Part shown: one piece after another, positions 26,381 to 34,879 of the stretch | How positions within the stretch are numbered: the first letter of the stretch is position 1 | Layout: each line of letters starts with the position of its first letter | Origin: Lysinibacillus_B sp036662795 | GTDB lineage: Bacteria > Bacillota > Bacilli > Bacillales_A > Planococcaceae | Assembly (NCBI RefSeq): GCF_036662795.1 | Contig: NZ_JBAFWZ010000018.1 | Span: 1 to 60,673, forward strand | DNA length: 60,673 bases | Direction of reading: 5' to 3' | Notes under the pieces: generated by a model | Databases searched by the model: none | Told to the model about the DNA's origin: nothing | What the model saw: only the letters and a program-made list of their open reading frames with translations | Position numbers and translations under genes: made by a program

Positions 26381-27493
26381 CTAAAAGGTTAATGGCTTTC
26401 CTCGGTCAATTCGAAATGCCTCTACCCACTCTTTTTTTACGTCTCTTTTCAAAATGAGGTTGACAATCATCTCACCTGTTGCCGGAGCTAACAGTATGCC
26501 ATTCCGATAATGCCCTGTTGCAAATAGAATAGATTCATCTTCTGGATGATGACCGATGAATGGTTTTTGATCAAACGTTTGTGGTCGTAATCCTGACCAA
26601 ACAGAGTCGATTTTCATATGAGCACTAGTAGGCAATAATTCTTTCGCTTTTTGAATTAATGTTTCGATACCGTTTAAACTTACGTGTTCTGTCCAGTCGT
26701 TCTCTTTCATCGTTGCGCCAATAACAAGCTGCCCGTCATTTCTTGGGACAATATAGTATTTATCATGAAAAATCGTACTCTTTAAAACAGCCTGTTCATC
26801 CGTAACGGATATGCACTCCCCTTTGACTGGGGTCATTCCATGCTGTAAACCTAGCTCCTTAAAGAAGGTAGTGCTCCAAACACCACTGGCAATGACAACG
26901 CGCTTCGCTTCCACAAGTCCTCGTGTCGTTTCAATTAGAAAGGTGTCCTGCTGTTTTTTTACTTGTAGCACCTTTGTATAGTCAAAAATCGATGCCCCCA
27001 GAACTTTGGCGCTTTTAGCAAAAGCCTGGCATACACCAATTGGTAACACATTGATATCGTCTTGGATAAAGGCTGCACCTACTATATGAGGGGAAACATC
27101 CTGTTCTAGTTTTCTTACTTCCTCTGCTTCCAGCCATGTAACAGTAGGCTGTGCTAACATTGCCCCCAATTCTTTTTTGTCCTGATTAGAAAAGGCAAGC
27201 TTTAAAATTCCTCCCTTTCTATAGCCTAGGTCAATTCCGCTTAATTCATATAATTCCTCTTTCAACTTCCAATAAAGAGACTGACTATATCTCGCAAAAG
27301 GGAAAAAGACATTAACATCCCCTTCACATTCCGAATGAGCACCAAGCATACCTGCCGCTGCACCTGTCGCTTTTGCACCAATCTGATTTTCCTCAAACAC
27401 CGCTACGTTGATTTGCTCTTTTGATAAATAATAAGCGATGGCACTTCCGATAATTCCACCACCAACGATGGCTACTTCATAGCTTGTTTTCAT
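26381..27493 (-). CDS. thiO: Glycine oxidase ThiO
   Basis: ThiO oxidises glycine to dehydroglycine for the thiazole ring. The 370-aa protein starts with the FAD fold EVAIVGGGIIGSAIAYYLS and GAKATGAAAGMLGAH. It ends with the D-amino-acid-oxidase family signature VWSGLRPQTFDQKPFIG and LFATGHYRNGILLAPATG. The ATG at 27493 follows GAGGTGG by 6 nt and overlaps tenI by 17 bp. Oxygen-dependent thiazole synthesis fits the absence of thiH. Confidence 0.93.
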   Translation of the reverse strand: MKTSYEVAIVGGGIIGSAIAYYLSKEQINVAVFEENQIGAKATGAAAGMLGAHSECEGDVNVFFPFARYSQSLYWKLKEELYELSGIDLGYRKGGILKLAFSNQDKKELGAMLAQPTVTWLEAEEVRKLEQDVSPHIVGAAFIQDDINVLPIGVCQAFAKSAKVLGASIFDYTKVLQVKKQQDTFLIETTRGLVEAKRVVIASGVWSTTFFKELGLQHGMTPVKGECISVTDEQAVLKSTIFHDKYYIVPRNDGQLVIGATMKENDWTEHVSLNGIETLIQKAKELLPTSAHMKIDSVWSGLRPQTFDQKPFIGHHPEDESILFATGHYRNGILLAPATGEMIVNLILKRDVKKEWVEAFRIDRGKPLTF

Positions 27494-28085
27494 ATTTGAC
27501 CACCTCATAGAATTGACTTGCTGCAGTGAATGGATTTTCTGCTGAAAAAATACCGGACATTACGGCAATGCCATCCGCCTGTATATGTTGTAGCTCCTGT
27601 ACCCGGTCTACATTAATGCCTCCAATTGCAAATACAGGAATCGCCAAACTCTTTTTCATCTCAAGGATTGGTGCAAGACCATTAGGAGCCATCCCCTTTT
27701 TACTATTCGTTTCAAAGCAATGGCCATATAACACATAGTCAGCCCCTTGTCGTTCCGCCTCCTGTGCTCCTTCATAGTCATGTACAGACTTTCCCACCTT
27801 GATATAGGGATATAATTCCTTTACCTTTTGCACCGGTAGCCCCTTTTCTGGCAAATGCACCGCTCCAATGCCACAGCATAATGCAATATCCAATCGATCA
27901 TTCAGAATAAGTTTCTCTTTATCGATCCCACTCTCATCTAAATGTTGTAGCAGTGCTATTACCTCTTTTACTGTCTTTGTCTTTTCTCGAATTTGAATAA
28001 AATCGACGTTATGCTGGATTTGGAGTATTTTCTTTGCCAATTCAACAACTGTATGCGAATCATCCGTTACTGCCATCAGCTTCAT
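27477..28085 (-). CDS. tenI: Thiazole tautomerase TenI
   Basis: TenI aromatises the ThiG product to the thiazole carboxylate phosphate that ThiE uses. The 202-aa sequence is ThiE-like (DFIQIREKTKTV, ILNDRLDIALCCGIGAVHLPEKG, VLYGHCFETNSKKGMAPNG, VFAIGGINVDRV). It has the TenI features LHLPEKG in place of HIGQ-D and a histidine in YGHCFET. The ATG at 28085 gives a family-like start (MKLMAVTDD). The upstream in-frame stretch lies in the riboswitch terminator. It is the first gene after the riboswitch; tenA, present in B. subtilis, is absent. Confidence 0.9.
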   Translation of the reverse strand: MKLMAVTDDSHTVVELAKKILQIQHNVDFIQIREKTKTVKEVIALLQHLDESGIDKEKLILNDRLDIALCCGIGAVHLPEKGLPVQKVKELYPYIKVGKSVHDYEGAQEAERQGADYVLYGHCFETNSKKGMAPNGLAPILEMKKSLAIPVFAIGGINVDRVQELQHIQADGIAVMSGIFSAENPFTAASQFYEVVKYENKL

Positions 28086-28124
28086 GTTAGATATGCACCA
28101 CCCTTTTAAAGATTTTTTACAAAT

Positions 28125-28157
28125 AAAAAAACCACTCTCCCGATAAGGAAAGTGGTT
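28125..28157 (-). terminator. Riboswitch terminator before tenI
   Basis: ACCACT-TTCC..GGGAG-AGTGGT on the minus strand followed by TTTTTTATTTG. It lies between the TPP aptamer and tenI and is the expected attenuator. Confidence 0.82.
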
Positions 28158-28210
28158 CTGCTCGAATACAATCATGCACAAAAAAGCGCACAAAAATACA
28201 AACATAACTC

Positions 28211-28300
28211 TACTTCCCTACGCAGATACAAATCTGATCAGGTTGTGAGGGTTTAAAAGTAACTACTCTTTTCTCAGCCCTTATCAAGGGATCCCCTAGT
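28211..28300 (-). promoter_or_regulatory. TPP riboswitch (THI element) upstream of tenI-thiOSGF
   Basis: The minus strand carries GGGATCCC, GGGCTGAGA, AACCTGATCAG and TCTGCGTAGGGA in the aptamer order, with P2/P3 and P4/P5 arms between. It is the second TPP switch in the window. High TPP should end transcription at 28125-28157. Confidence 0.93.
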
Positions 28301-28444
28301 AAAATATATACTAATTTAATTATATTGAATTTATCGAACATTCTATTACATTAATTTTAAAATAGCAAGAGTACTTTAGAAATACCTTTAAAAATCTAGC
28401 TTATATTTGAATGGATTGTGTAATTCATAAAAGCATCAGTTTAT

Positions 28445-28479
28445 ACGAATGTTTTTTACAATAATCAATAAACATTCGT
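28445..28479. other. Inverted repeat in the gap between tenI and DUF1284
   Basis: ACGAATGTTT and AAACATTCGT form a perfect 10-bp inverted repeat around a 15-bp AT-rich centre. It may be an operator or a weak terminator. No adjacent gene end explains it. Confidence 0.4.
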
Positions 28480-28573
28480 CAAAGCATAAAAATAGAATGA
28501 TTTTTCGCATAACAAAGTAAATCATCTGTCTTATTTTGGGGGTGATGAGTTTTTTCGAATGGAGTCCAAGGTT

Positions 28574-28737
28574 TACTAGCCACATTTTTTGAAATACTAG
28601 CCGAAATTTCGAAAATACTAGCCACTTTTTTCAAAATACTAGCCGAAATTTTAAATTTACTAGCCAATGTGAAACGGAGGAAAAATAGTACTAGCCTTTC
28701 AAGGTGAATACTAGCCAATTTTCCGATTCTATTAGCC
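28574..28737. repeat. Phased TACTAGCC array 3 (8 cores)
   Basis: Cores start at 28574, 28595, 28616, 28637, 28658, 28689, 28709 and 28730 (TATTAGCC). Steps are 21, 21, 21, 21, 31, 20 and 21 bp. The core after the fourth 21-bp step is again followed by AATGTGAA, as in arrays 1 and 2. The spacers otherwise differ from those arrays. It lies in the 730-bp gap between the tenI leader and the DUF1284 gene. Confidence 0.9.
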
Positions 28738-28830
28738 ATTCCAGTTCCCGTCACTCCTGCTTATTATGTTTTTCCCCCGTATTCCGTTACGGGCGAATGC
28801 AAGGCTTTTCTTCACTTCTTGTATAAAAAA

Positions 28831-28865
28831 ATAGTAGTACAAACTATGGCCGTGGTTTGCACTAC
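28831..28865 (-). terminator. Orphan minus-strand terminator-like hairpin
   Basis: On the minus strand GTAGTGCAAACC-loop-GTTTGTACTAC is followed by TATTTTTTTA. No minus-strand gene lies just upstream, so the transcript it would end is unknown. Confidence 0.5.
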
Positions 28866-29029
28866 GATTGCTAGTATGCTTTCGCTGGCCTGGCTCCGTT
28901 TCATTCGAAAATAATGTTCGTCTTTTTAAAAAATAACCATTTATGAAACAGCTTCATTTTGATAAAATTTACGTTAACACTTAAAATAAATATGTTTACA
29001 TAAAACATTAACGTACGGGGGAAAGCATT

Positions 29030-29446
29030 ATGTATAAATTACGGGGTCATCATCTTTTTTGCTTGTTAGGATATCGAGGAATGGGCTATTCAAAAGAATA
29101 CGTAGCTAATATGACCAAGATGCATCAAACCCTAAGAGAGAATCCAAAAACACTTGTTAGGCTAGTTAAAGGGCCGGATCATTTGTGTGAGAAGTATCCT
29201 AATTCTGGTGAATACCATTGCCAGGATAGTGATATTTACGATCGAGATGCTGTTATTTTAGAAAAGTTAGGTCTTCATATTGGGCAAATACTAAGCTGGG
29301 AAGACATCGAATCATCTGTCAAGCAGCATGTCATTCCGAGTGATATTGGCGTCGTTTGTGAAACATGCTCTTGGCGCTCGTATGGGGTTTGTGAGGAAGG
29401 CGTTCAACGAATTACAACAGGAGATGGCTTGTGGAAAGTGGAATAG
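29030..29446 (+). CDS. DUF1284 cysteine-rich protein
   Basis: The 138-aa protein begins YKLRGHHLFCLLGYRGMGYS, the hallmark N-terminus of DUF1284. It has seven cysteines, in FCLLG, HLCEKY, YHCQDS, CETCSW and GVCEEG. The CxxC pair and the spaced cysteines suggest zinc or iron-sulfur binding, which is inference. It is cytosolic, with no signal or membrane segment. The ATG is preceded by GGGGGAAAG. It is monocistronic, with a promoter-like TTGATA..TAAAAT about 60 bp upstream. No function is established. Confidence 0.82.
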   Translation: MYKLRGHHLFCLLGYRGMGYSKEYVANMTKMHQTLRENPKTLVRLVKGPDHLCEKYPNSGEYHCQDSDIYDRDAVILEKLGLHIGQILSWEDIESSVKQHVIPSDIGVVCETCSWRSYGVCEEGVQRITTGDGLWKVE

Positions 29447-29476
29447 CGCTTAGCAGGTACGATAAGATTTTGGAGA

Positions 29477-29513
29477 ATCCACTCCGTTGGTAATCGATTA
29501 TCAACAGAGTGGC
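29477..29513. terminator. Convergent terminator between DUF1284 and ycsI
   Basis: A 36-nt near-perfect palindrome, CCACTC-GTTG-TAATCGATTA-CAAC-GAGTGG with single mismatched bases between blocks, lies between two converging genes. T runs are weak on both strands. Confidence 0.5.
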
Positions 29514-29532
29514 CTGCCTTTACTTTAATTCA

Positions 29533-30321
29533 TTAAAGAACGCTTAAATGAACATCCTTTAAATCACTAATAAACATATGCCCTGGTGCATGTGTAATCA
29601 TAATAGAAGGCTTACTTTGCATTGCTACTGCTTGTGGTGTTACGCCACATGCCCAAAATACAGGTACTTCGCCATCTTTAATGGTTACAGCATCACCAAA
29701 ATCGGGATGATGTACATCCGCAATACCGATTTGTGCTGGATCACCAATATGAACTGGTGCACCGTGAACTCCCGGGAAACGCGATGTGATTTGTACGGCA
29801 CGAATCGCTTCCGAGTGCATCATAGGGCGCATACTTACAACGAGTGGACCATGGAATTTTCCTGAGGACGTTGTTTCGATTGTCGTTTTAAACATCGGGA
29901 CATTGCAGCCTTCTTCAATATGACGAACTGGTATACCACTTTCTAAAAGCGGCGTTTCAAAAGTGAAGCTACAGCCGATTAGGAAGCACACAAAATCCTC
30001 TTCCCAATAGTCTAAAATGTTTTCAACTTCCTCTACGTATTCACCGTTTTTATAAATACGATATTTCGGAATATCGGTACGAATATCTGAGCCCGGAGCG
30101 ATTAAGCTCTCGATTTGACCAGGTTCTAACACATCCACAAGTGGACATGATTTCGGATTGCGTTGACAAAACAATAGAAAATCAAAAGCATCCTCTCGAC
30201 GCAAAATTGCCAGATTCGCTTGTGTAAACCCTTTCGCCATTCCTGCAGTCGGTCCTGTAATTTGCCCATCACGAATCAATTTTCGTATATGCTGCGGTGA
30301 CATTGTTTCAAATTCCATCAT
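29533..30321 (-). CDS. ycsI: YcsI-type putative hydro-lyase (DUF1445, D-glutamate cyclase-like)
   Basis: The 262-aa protein has the features of the YcsI family: SPQHIRKLIRDGQITGPTAG, FLIGCSFTFE, NVPMFKTTI, VVSMRPM, ITSRFPGVHGAPVHIGDP and PVFWACGVTPQAV. Members include mitochondrial D-glutamate cyclase, which makes 5-oxo-D-proline. Its place next to the 5-oxoprolinase genes fits a 5-oxoproline theme, but the bacterial reaction is not proved by sequence. GGAG lies 10 nt before the ATG at 30321. It is the last gene of the pxpA-ycsG-ycsI run, after a hairpin at 30346-30382. Confidence 0.88.
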   Translation of the reverse strand: MMEFETMSPQHIRKLIRDGQITGPTAGMAKGFTQANLAILRREDAFDFLLFCQRNPKSCPLVDVLEPGQIESLIAPGSDIRTDIPKYRIYKNGEYVEEVENILDYWEEDFVCFLIGCSFTFETPLLESGIPVRHIEEGCNVPMFKTTIETTSSGKFHGPLVVSMRPMMHSEAIRAVQITSRFPGVHGAPVHIGDPAQIGIADVHHPDFGDAVTIKDGEVPVFWACGVTPQAVAMQSKPSIMITHAPGHMFISDLKDVHLSVL

Positions 30322-30424
30322 CTGATCAATACTCCTTTAATTAGAAAAACTCATCAGGCTCCAATATAGAGCGTGATGGTTTTTCTTATGAGGATAATTC
30401 GTTCACTTATACTTTCATAACTGC

Positions 30425-31645
30425 TTAAAATAACGAAGAGAAGGAAGTACTTATCGTACGAACACTTAGAATCGCCATAACAACAACTACAACTAAACCT
30501 AAAATCGTTAGCACTTTAGGATGCTTGTAAACGTTTCCAACGATGCTTGTTTTATGTGCCGCAATCAGTATAATTCCTAGTGCAAGTGGTAAAATTAATG
30601 CATTTAATGCACCTACAACAACTAATACTTGAACTGGCTGACCAACAAGGGCAAAAACAGCCGATGACGTGATAATAAAGCCGATAATAATCCAGTTTTT
30701 GTATTTTTCAATCGCCGGATGGAATGTACGAATAAATGATACCGATGTATACGCAGCACCAACAACAGATGTAATTGCTGCCGCCCACATAATAACACCG
30801 AAAATTCGGTAGCCGATATCTCCTACTGCCAATTGGAATACTGACGCTGCCGGGTTAGCCGGATCAAGTTTTAAACCTTGCGATACAACACCTAAAATTG
30901 CTAAGAATAGTGCCACACGCATAATACCTGTTACTAGGATACCTGTTACCGAGCTCATTGTAATTTGACGAAGATTTTCTACACCTGTAATACCTGCGTC
31001 GATTAAACGGTGGCCGCCTGCAAACGTAATATAGCCCCCTACTGTACCACCTACAAGTGTGACAATTGCAAGTAAGCCAATTTCTTCAGGCCATACCGTG
31101 CGCGCAATGGCTTCTCCTACAGGTGGCGAAGTTGTAAACGCTACATACAGCATTAAGAAAATCATAATAAATCCTGCTAATTGTGCTACACGGTCCATTA
31201 TTTTACTTGCTTCTTTAAATAAGAAGATAAAAATAGCGAATGCTGCACTCATAATAGAACCATAAATTGTATCGATACCGAGCATGGCATTTAAACCTAA
31301 GCCAGCCCCTGCTACGTTTCCAATATTAAATGCAAGACCGCCAATTACAATTAGTACGGCTAGTACATACCCTAATCCTGGAAATACTTTATTCGCAAGA
31401 TCTTGTCCTCGTAAACCAGAAACGCCGATGACACGCCAAACATTCATCTGTGCGATTACGTCTAAAATTAATGAAATTAAAATGACAAACCCCATGCTTG
31501 CCATCAACTCACTAGTAAATACTGTTGTTTGCGTTAGAAAGCCTGGTCCGATAGATGATGTTGCCATAAGGAACGCTGCACCTAATAACGCATTTCGTCT
31601 TGTTTTATCTCTTTTAACTTGTGAATTAATATTAATTTCTGCCAT
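30425..31645 (-). CDS. ycsG: NRAMP-family membrane transporter YcsG
   Basis: The 406-aa protein has about eleven hydrophobic segments beginning with LLGAAFLMATSSIGPGFLTQTTVF. It belongs to the divergent NRAMP group next to ycsF/pxpA in Bacillus. The canonical DPGN metal-binding motif of helix 1 is replaced by SIGPGF, so metal transport is doubtful. The operon suggests uptake of 5-oxoproline or a related compound, as an inference. The ATG at 31645, with AAGGGGA upstream, is preferred to a longer frame. It starts 12 bp after the pxpA stop. Confidence 0.85.
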   Translation of the reverse strand: MAEININSQVKRDKTRRNALLGAAFLMATSSIGPGFLTQTTVFTSELMASMGFVILISLILDVIAQMNVWRVIGVSGLRGQDLANKVFPGLGYVLAVLIVIGGLAFNIGNVAGAGLGLNAMLGIDTIYGSIMSAAFAIFIFLFKEASKIMDRVAQLAGFIMIFLMLYVAFTTSPPVGEAIARTVWPEEIGLLAIVTLVGGTVGGYITFAGGHRLIDAGITGVENLRQITMSSVTGILVTGIMRVALFLAILGVVSQGLKLDPANPAASVFQLAVGDIGYRIFGVIMWAAAITSVVGAAYTSVSFIRTFHPAIEKYKNWIIIGFIITSSAVFALVGQPVQVLVVVGALNALILPLALGIILIAAHKTSIVGNVYKHPKVLTILGLVVVVVMAILSVRTISTSFSSLF

Positions 31646-31656
31646 ATAAAATCCCC

Positions 31657-32418
31657 TTAAATGAATGCTTTGATTTCTATTTCTTGTTGTGCTAATTTTT
31701 GCTCTGTGAATCTTGCAAACTGTACTGCATGGGCCCCGTCTCCGTGAATACAAACTGTATCTGCTCTTAACGCTACAGCCGTTCCTTGCTGAGATGTAAC
31801 TGTACCCGTTGTAATCATTTGAATGACTTGTTGTAAGGCTTGCTCCTCATCTGTTATAAGCGCGTTTGGCTGCTTACGTGACGTTAATGAGCCATCCTCC
31901 TGATATGTACGATCTGCAAATACTTCATGCGCTGTTTGAAGCCCGATTTTTTCACCAGCCTTCGTTAATTCACTCGATGCAAGACCAAATAAAATTAACT
32001 GTGGTGATACATCATACACAGCCTGTGCAATCGCCTCGGCTAGTGCCCCATCTTTAGCAGCCATGTTATATAACGCGCCATGCGGTTTAACATGCTGCAT
32101 AGTAGCCCCCATTGTTGTTAAAAAGCCTTGTAATGCACCAATTTGATAAACTACCATATCATATGCTTCCTGTGGTGTGATCGCCATTTCGCGGCGCCCA
32201 AAGCCCACTAAATCCGGTAAGCCAGGATGTGCCCCAATTTTCACATCATTAGCAATCGCTAATTTTACAGTTTCACGCATTACAGTTGGATCTCCTGCGT
32301 GAAAACCACAGGCAATATTTGCAGATGTCACGTACTTTAATATTTCCTCTTGCTCTCCTAAAGTATAGCGACCAAAGCTTTCCCCTAAATCACAATTGAT
32401 GTCGACTTTAAATTTCAT
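31657..32418 (-). CDS. pxpA: 5-oxoprolinase subunit PxpA (LamB/YcsF family)
   Basis: PxpA, with PxpB and PxpC, forms the ATP-dependent bacterial 5-oxoprolinase that opens pyroglutamate to glutamate. The 253-aa sequence begins KVDINCDLGESFGRY and has ANIACGFHAGDP, IGAHPGLPDLVGFGRR, VKPHGALYN, VFADRTYQEDGSL and CIHGDGAHAV, all family hallmarks. GGGGGAG lies 10 nt before the ATG at 32418. It is divergent from pxpB, with 153 bp between, instead of in one operon. Confidence 0.94.
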   Translation of the reverse strand: MKFKVDINCDLGESFGRYTLGEQEEILKYVTSANIACGFHAGDPTVMRETVKLAIANDVKIGAHPGLPDLVGFGRREMAITPQEAYDMVVYQIGALQGFLTTMGATMQHVKPHGALYNMAAKDGALAEAIAQAVYDVSPQLILFGLASSELTKAGEKIGLQTAHEVFADRTYQEDGSLTSRKQPNALITDEEQALQQVIQMITTGTVTSQQGTAVALRADTVCIHGDGAHAVQFARFTEQKLAQQEIEIKAFI

Positions 32419-32571
32419 GATTTCATTTCTCCCCCTCTCTAGTTCTATTAAAATGACCACTTTCGTATTTTATCACAATTCTGATATTAATGACAATTGC
32501 ATCAAATTTTAATGGCATTTTTGAATATTTAGCTTATAATTAATCATATATTTATATTTTTTGGGGGTTCT

Positions 32572-33294
32572 ATGGTAGGAAATATCACATTCAAGCCGCT
32601 AAGTGATTCGGCTTTATTCGTTGTTTTCGGAGACTCGATCTCTACTGAAACACATGAGAAAATTCAACATTTTTTTCGAGTGCTACAAAATGCACCGTTT
32701 GAAGGGATGGTAGAAATCGTCCCTGGTTACACAAATATTTGTATTCATTATGATATTGCGAGAGTAGCCAAAAGTTCATTCCATAATAGTTCACGATCTA
32801 TTTACGCATCAATTGTCGACTATTTACAAAAATTACTGCAACAGAAAGATAAAGAAACCGTTTCAGAAAGTCGCATCGTTGAAATACCCGTAGTTTACGG
32901 TGGCGAATATGGACCAGATTTAGAATTCGTCGCAAATTATCATAATCTCACTAAGGAGGAGATAATAAAACGTCACACAGAAAGTGATTGTCTCGTTTAT
33001 TTACTTGGCTTTGCCCCAGGTTTTGCATTTATGGGTGGTCTAGATGAATCTATTGCTACACCACGGAAAGAAACGCCACGTCTAGCTATTCCAGCTGGCT
33101 CTGTCGGAATCGCAGGAAAACAAACAGGCGCTTATCCATTCCAAACACCGGGTGGCTGGCAAATTATTGGCCGTACTCCACAGCCTCTATTTTTGCCTAA
33201 CGAATATCCACCAACCTATTTGAAGGCTGGCGATCGTATTCGTTTTAAAGCCATTTCAGAACAAGAATTTCTTCAATGGGAGACAAAGCAATGA
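32572..33294 (+). CDS. pxpB: 5-oxoprolinase subunit PxpB (KipI)
   Basis: The 240-aa protein has the AHS1/KipI pattern: DSALFVVFGDSIS near the N-terminus, VEIVPGYTNICIHYD, IPVVYGGEYGPDLEFVA, and the cyclophilin-like core YLLGFAPGFAFMGGL, with IPAGSVGIAGKQTGAYPFQTPGGWQIIGRTP. B. subtilis KipI also inhibits the sporulation kinase KinA, a possible second role here. The TGGGGGTTC ribosome-binding site precedes the ATG. It overlaps pxpC by 4 bp (ATGA). Confidence 0.93.
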   Translation: MVGNITFKPLSDSALFVVFGDSISTETHEKIQHFFRVLQNAPFEGMVEIVPGYTNICIHYDIARVAKSSFHNSSRSIYASIVDYLQKLLQQKDKETVSESRIVEIPVVYGGEYGPDLEFVANYHNLTKEEIIKRHTESDCLVYLLGFAPGFAFMGGLDESIATPRKETPRLAIPAGSVGIAGKQTGAYPFQTPGGWQIIGRTPQPLFLPNEYPPTYLKAGDRIRFKAISEQEFLQWETKQ

Positions 33295-34226
33295 CAATTA
33301 CAGTGATGAAACCAGGTTTTTTTTCAACAGTTCAAGATGAGGGCCGTTTTTCTCAGCAGCAATACGGCATTATTGTAAGCGGGGCAATGGATCCTCTATC
33401 TTATAAAATAAGCAATATTTTACTTCAACAGGAAATGGAAGCAGCTATCGAAATAACATTAGTTGGTCCTACACTTCGATTTGATGCCGATGCTGTAATC
33501 GCTTTAACAGGGGCTGATTTTTCACCGTTGCTAAATGGGGAGCCATGTCCGATGTGGCGACCTGTTACAGTTAAAGCAGGAAGTGTTTTAAAACTTCAGG
33601 CAGCGAAAGATGGGGCTAGAGGCTATATCGCTGTAAAGCAGGGAATTCAAGTACCACCTGTATTAGGTAGTCGAAGTACATATTTACGAGCTGGCTTTGG
33701 CGGCTTTGAAGGAAGAGCACTGCAAAAAGGTGATATTTTACCGATTCTACCAAACAGTGATATGCCTAGTAAATATTTTGCCAGATATAAAGATTTCATT
33801 AAGTTTTCAAAGGATGTTACGATTCGAGTTACGGCGGGCACAGAATGGGGGGCATTTACTGCAGAAAGTCATAAGCTTTTGACGACGATCCCTTTTACAT
33901 TAACTAAAGATGCCGATCGAATGGGCTACCGCTTGCAAAGCGAAGGAAAATTAGAGCGTACACTAAAAGAAGATTTAATATCCGAAGCAGTAACATTCGG
34001 TACAATCCAAGTTCCTCCAAATGGTCAGCCCATTATTCTTATGGTAGATCGACAAACGACAGGTGGATATCCAAAAATCGCACAGGTGATTCGAGCTGAC
34101 TTACCAAAGTTAGCCCAGCTACAACCAATGTCTACTATTCATTTTGAGATCATTTCCATCGAGGAAGCACAGCAAATTTATATCGAGCAACAACAGCAAC
34201 TCGCCCTTTTAGAATTGGCTAAATAG
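33291..34226 (+). CDS. pxpC: 5-oxoprolinase subunit PxpC (KipA)
   Basis: The 311-aa AHS2-family protein begins ITVMKPGFFSTVQDEGR and has YGIIVSGAMDP, ALTGADFSPLLNG, GYIAVKQGI, PPVLGSRSTYLRAGFGGFEGRAL and ILMVDRQTTGGYPKIAQV. It partners PxpB in the oxoprolinase complex; in B. subtilis KipA counteracts KipI. The ATG at 33291 overlaps the pxpB stop by 4 bp and is preferred to an ATG 15 bp upstream. A strong terminator follows. Confidence 0.93.
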   Translation: MTITVMKPGFFSTVQDEGRFSQQQYGIIVSGAMDPLSYKISNILLQQEMEAAIEITLVGPTLRFDADAVIALTGADFSPLLNGEPCPMWRPVTVKAGSVLKLQAAKDGARGYIAVKQGIQVPPVLGSRSTYLRAGFGGFEGRALQKGDILPILPNSDMPSKYFARYKDFIKFSKDVTIRVTAGTEWGAFTAESHKLLTTIPFTLTKDADRMGYRLQSEGKLERTLKEDLISEAVTFGTIQVPPNGQPIILMVDRQTTGGYPKIAQVIRADLPKLAQLQPMSTIHFEIISIEEAQQIYIEQQQQLALLELAK

Positions 34227-34236
34227 GCTATTATAA

Positions 34237-34268
34237 AAGCATCTCGCCCTATTCTGGCGAGATGCTTT
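34237..34268 (+). terminator. Terminator after pxpBC
   Basis: AAAGCATCTCGCC-CTATTCT-GGCGAGATGCTTT is a perfect 13-bp stem ending in CTTTCTG. Confidence 0.85.
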
Positions 34269-34307
34269 CTGTTATGCGTTATTTTATTTTCTAAACTAAA
34301 TTCTTCT

Positions 34308-34790
34308 TTAATAACCAGAACGTTGACGCTCATAGTTTTTTTCGTTTTTTTCGATGTAAGCTTGAATAATTTCATCTACAGAGAAACCTAAATTATGCGC
34401 TAGCAGGCCATACTTGGACCACACATTAGAATACGATGCTTCAGCTGGTGCTCCAATAAATTCTAATACAGCATTCGTTGTCTCGATAAATAATGGCGTT
34501 AATTCGCGCGCTTCCTTTACCTCTGGCCATGCATCTAGCGAAAAGCCTCTCATCAGCCCTAGTGATAAAATAAAGTGAACTGAATCGACAAACTCCTCTA
34601 AAATAACATCTCGTTCAGATGGACCTTTTGTACTCCAAAACTTAAAGCAACGTGTTTCATTGGCAAGCTCTGATAGCTCGACTAACAGTGCTAATCCTTT
34701 TTCCTGAAACACATCATGCTGAATATTTTGTGTTTCCTGAATAAATGCATCAAGTTCTCGTTGCATTGTAAATAATTCTTTAAATTCCAT
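34308..34790 (-). CDS. Dimeric all-alpha dUTP diphosphatase
   Basis: The 160-aa helical protein has the all-alpha NTP pyrophosphatase metal motifs ELSELANE (ExxE) and EEFVDSVHF (ExxD) spaced as in dimeric dUTPases. FKFWSTKGPSERD lies between them. It hydrolyses dUTP to dUMP and pyrophosphate, keeping uracil out of DNA and feeding dTMP synthesis. MazG-type enzymes are the alternative, but the length and the FKFW block favour the dUTPase subgroup. It is single and faces ysdB divergently. Confidence 0.85.
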   Translation of the reverse strand: MEFKELFTMQRELDAFIQETQNIQHDVFQEKGLALLVELSELANETRCFKFWSTKGPSERDVILEEFVDSVHFILSLGLMRGFSLDAWPEVKEARELTPLFIETTNAVLEFIGAPAEASYSNVWSKYGLLAHNLGFSVDEIIQAYIEKNEKNYERQRSGY

Positions 34791-34879
34791 AAAATATTAC
34801 CTCGATTTCTTAAAAAAATGAAACTTTTCTCCTCTTCAATCGTATAGGAAAGGAACACGGCATTCAAGGGGGAATTTTT

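Noticed and set aside
28479..28754. A 91-codon frame with heptad-like ASxxxxx repeats across array 3
   Set aside because: The heptads follow from the 21-bp period of the DNA. The 20- and 31-bp steps shift frame within the array, other frames are also open, and no ribosome-binding site is present.
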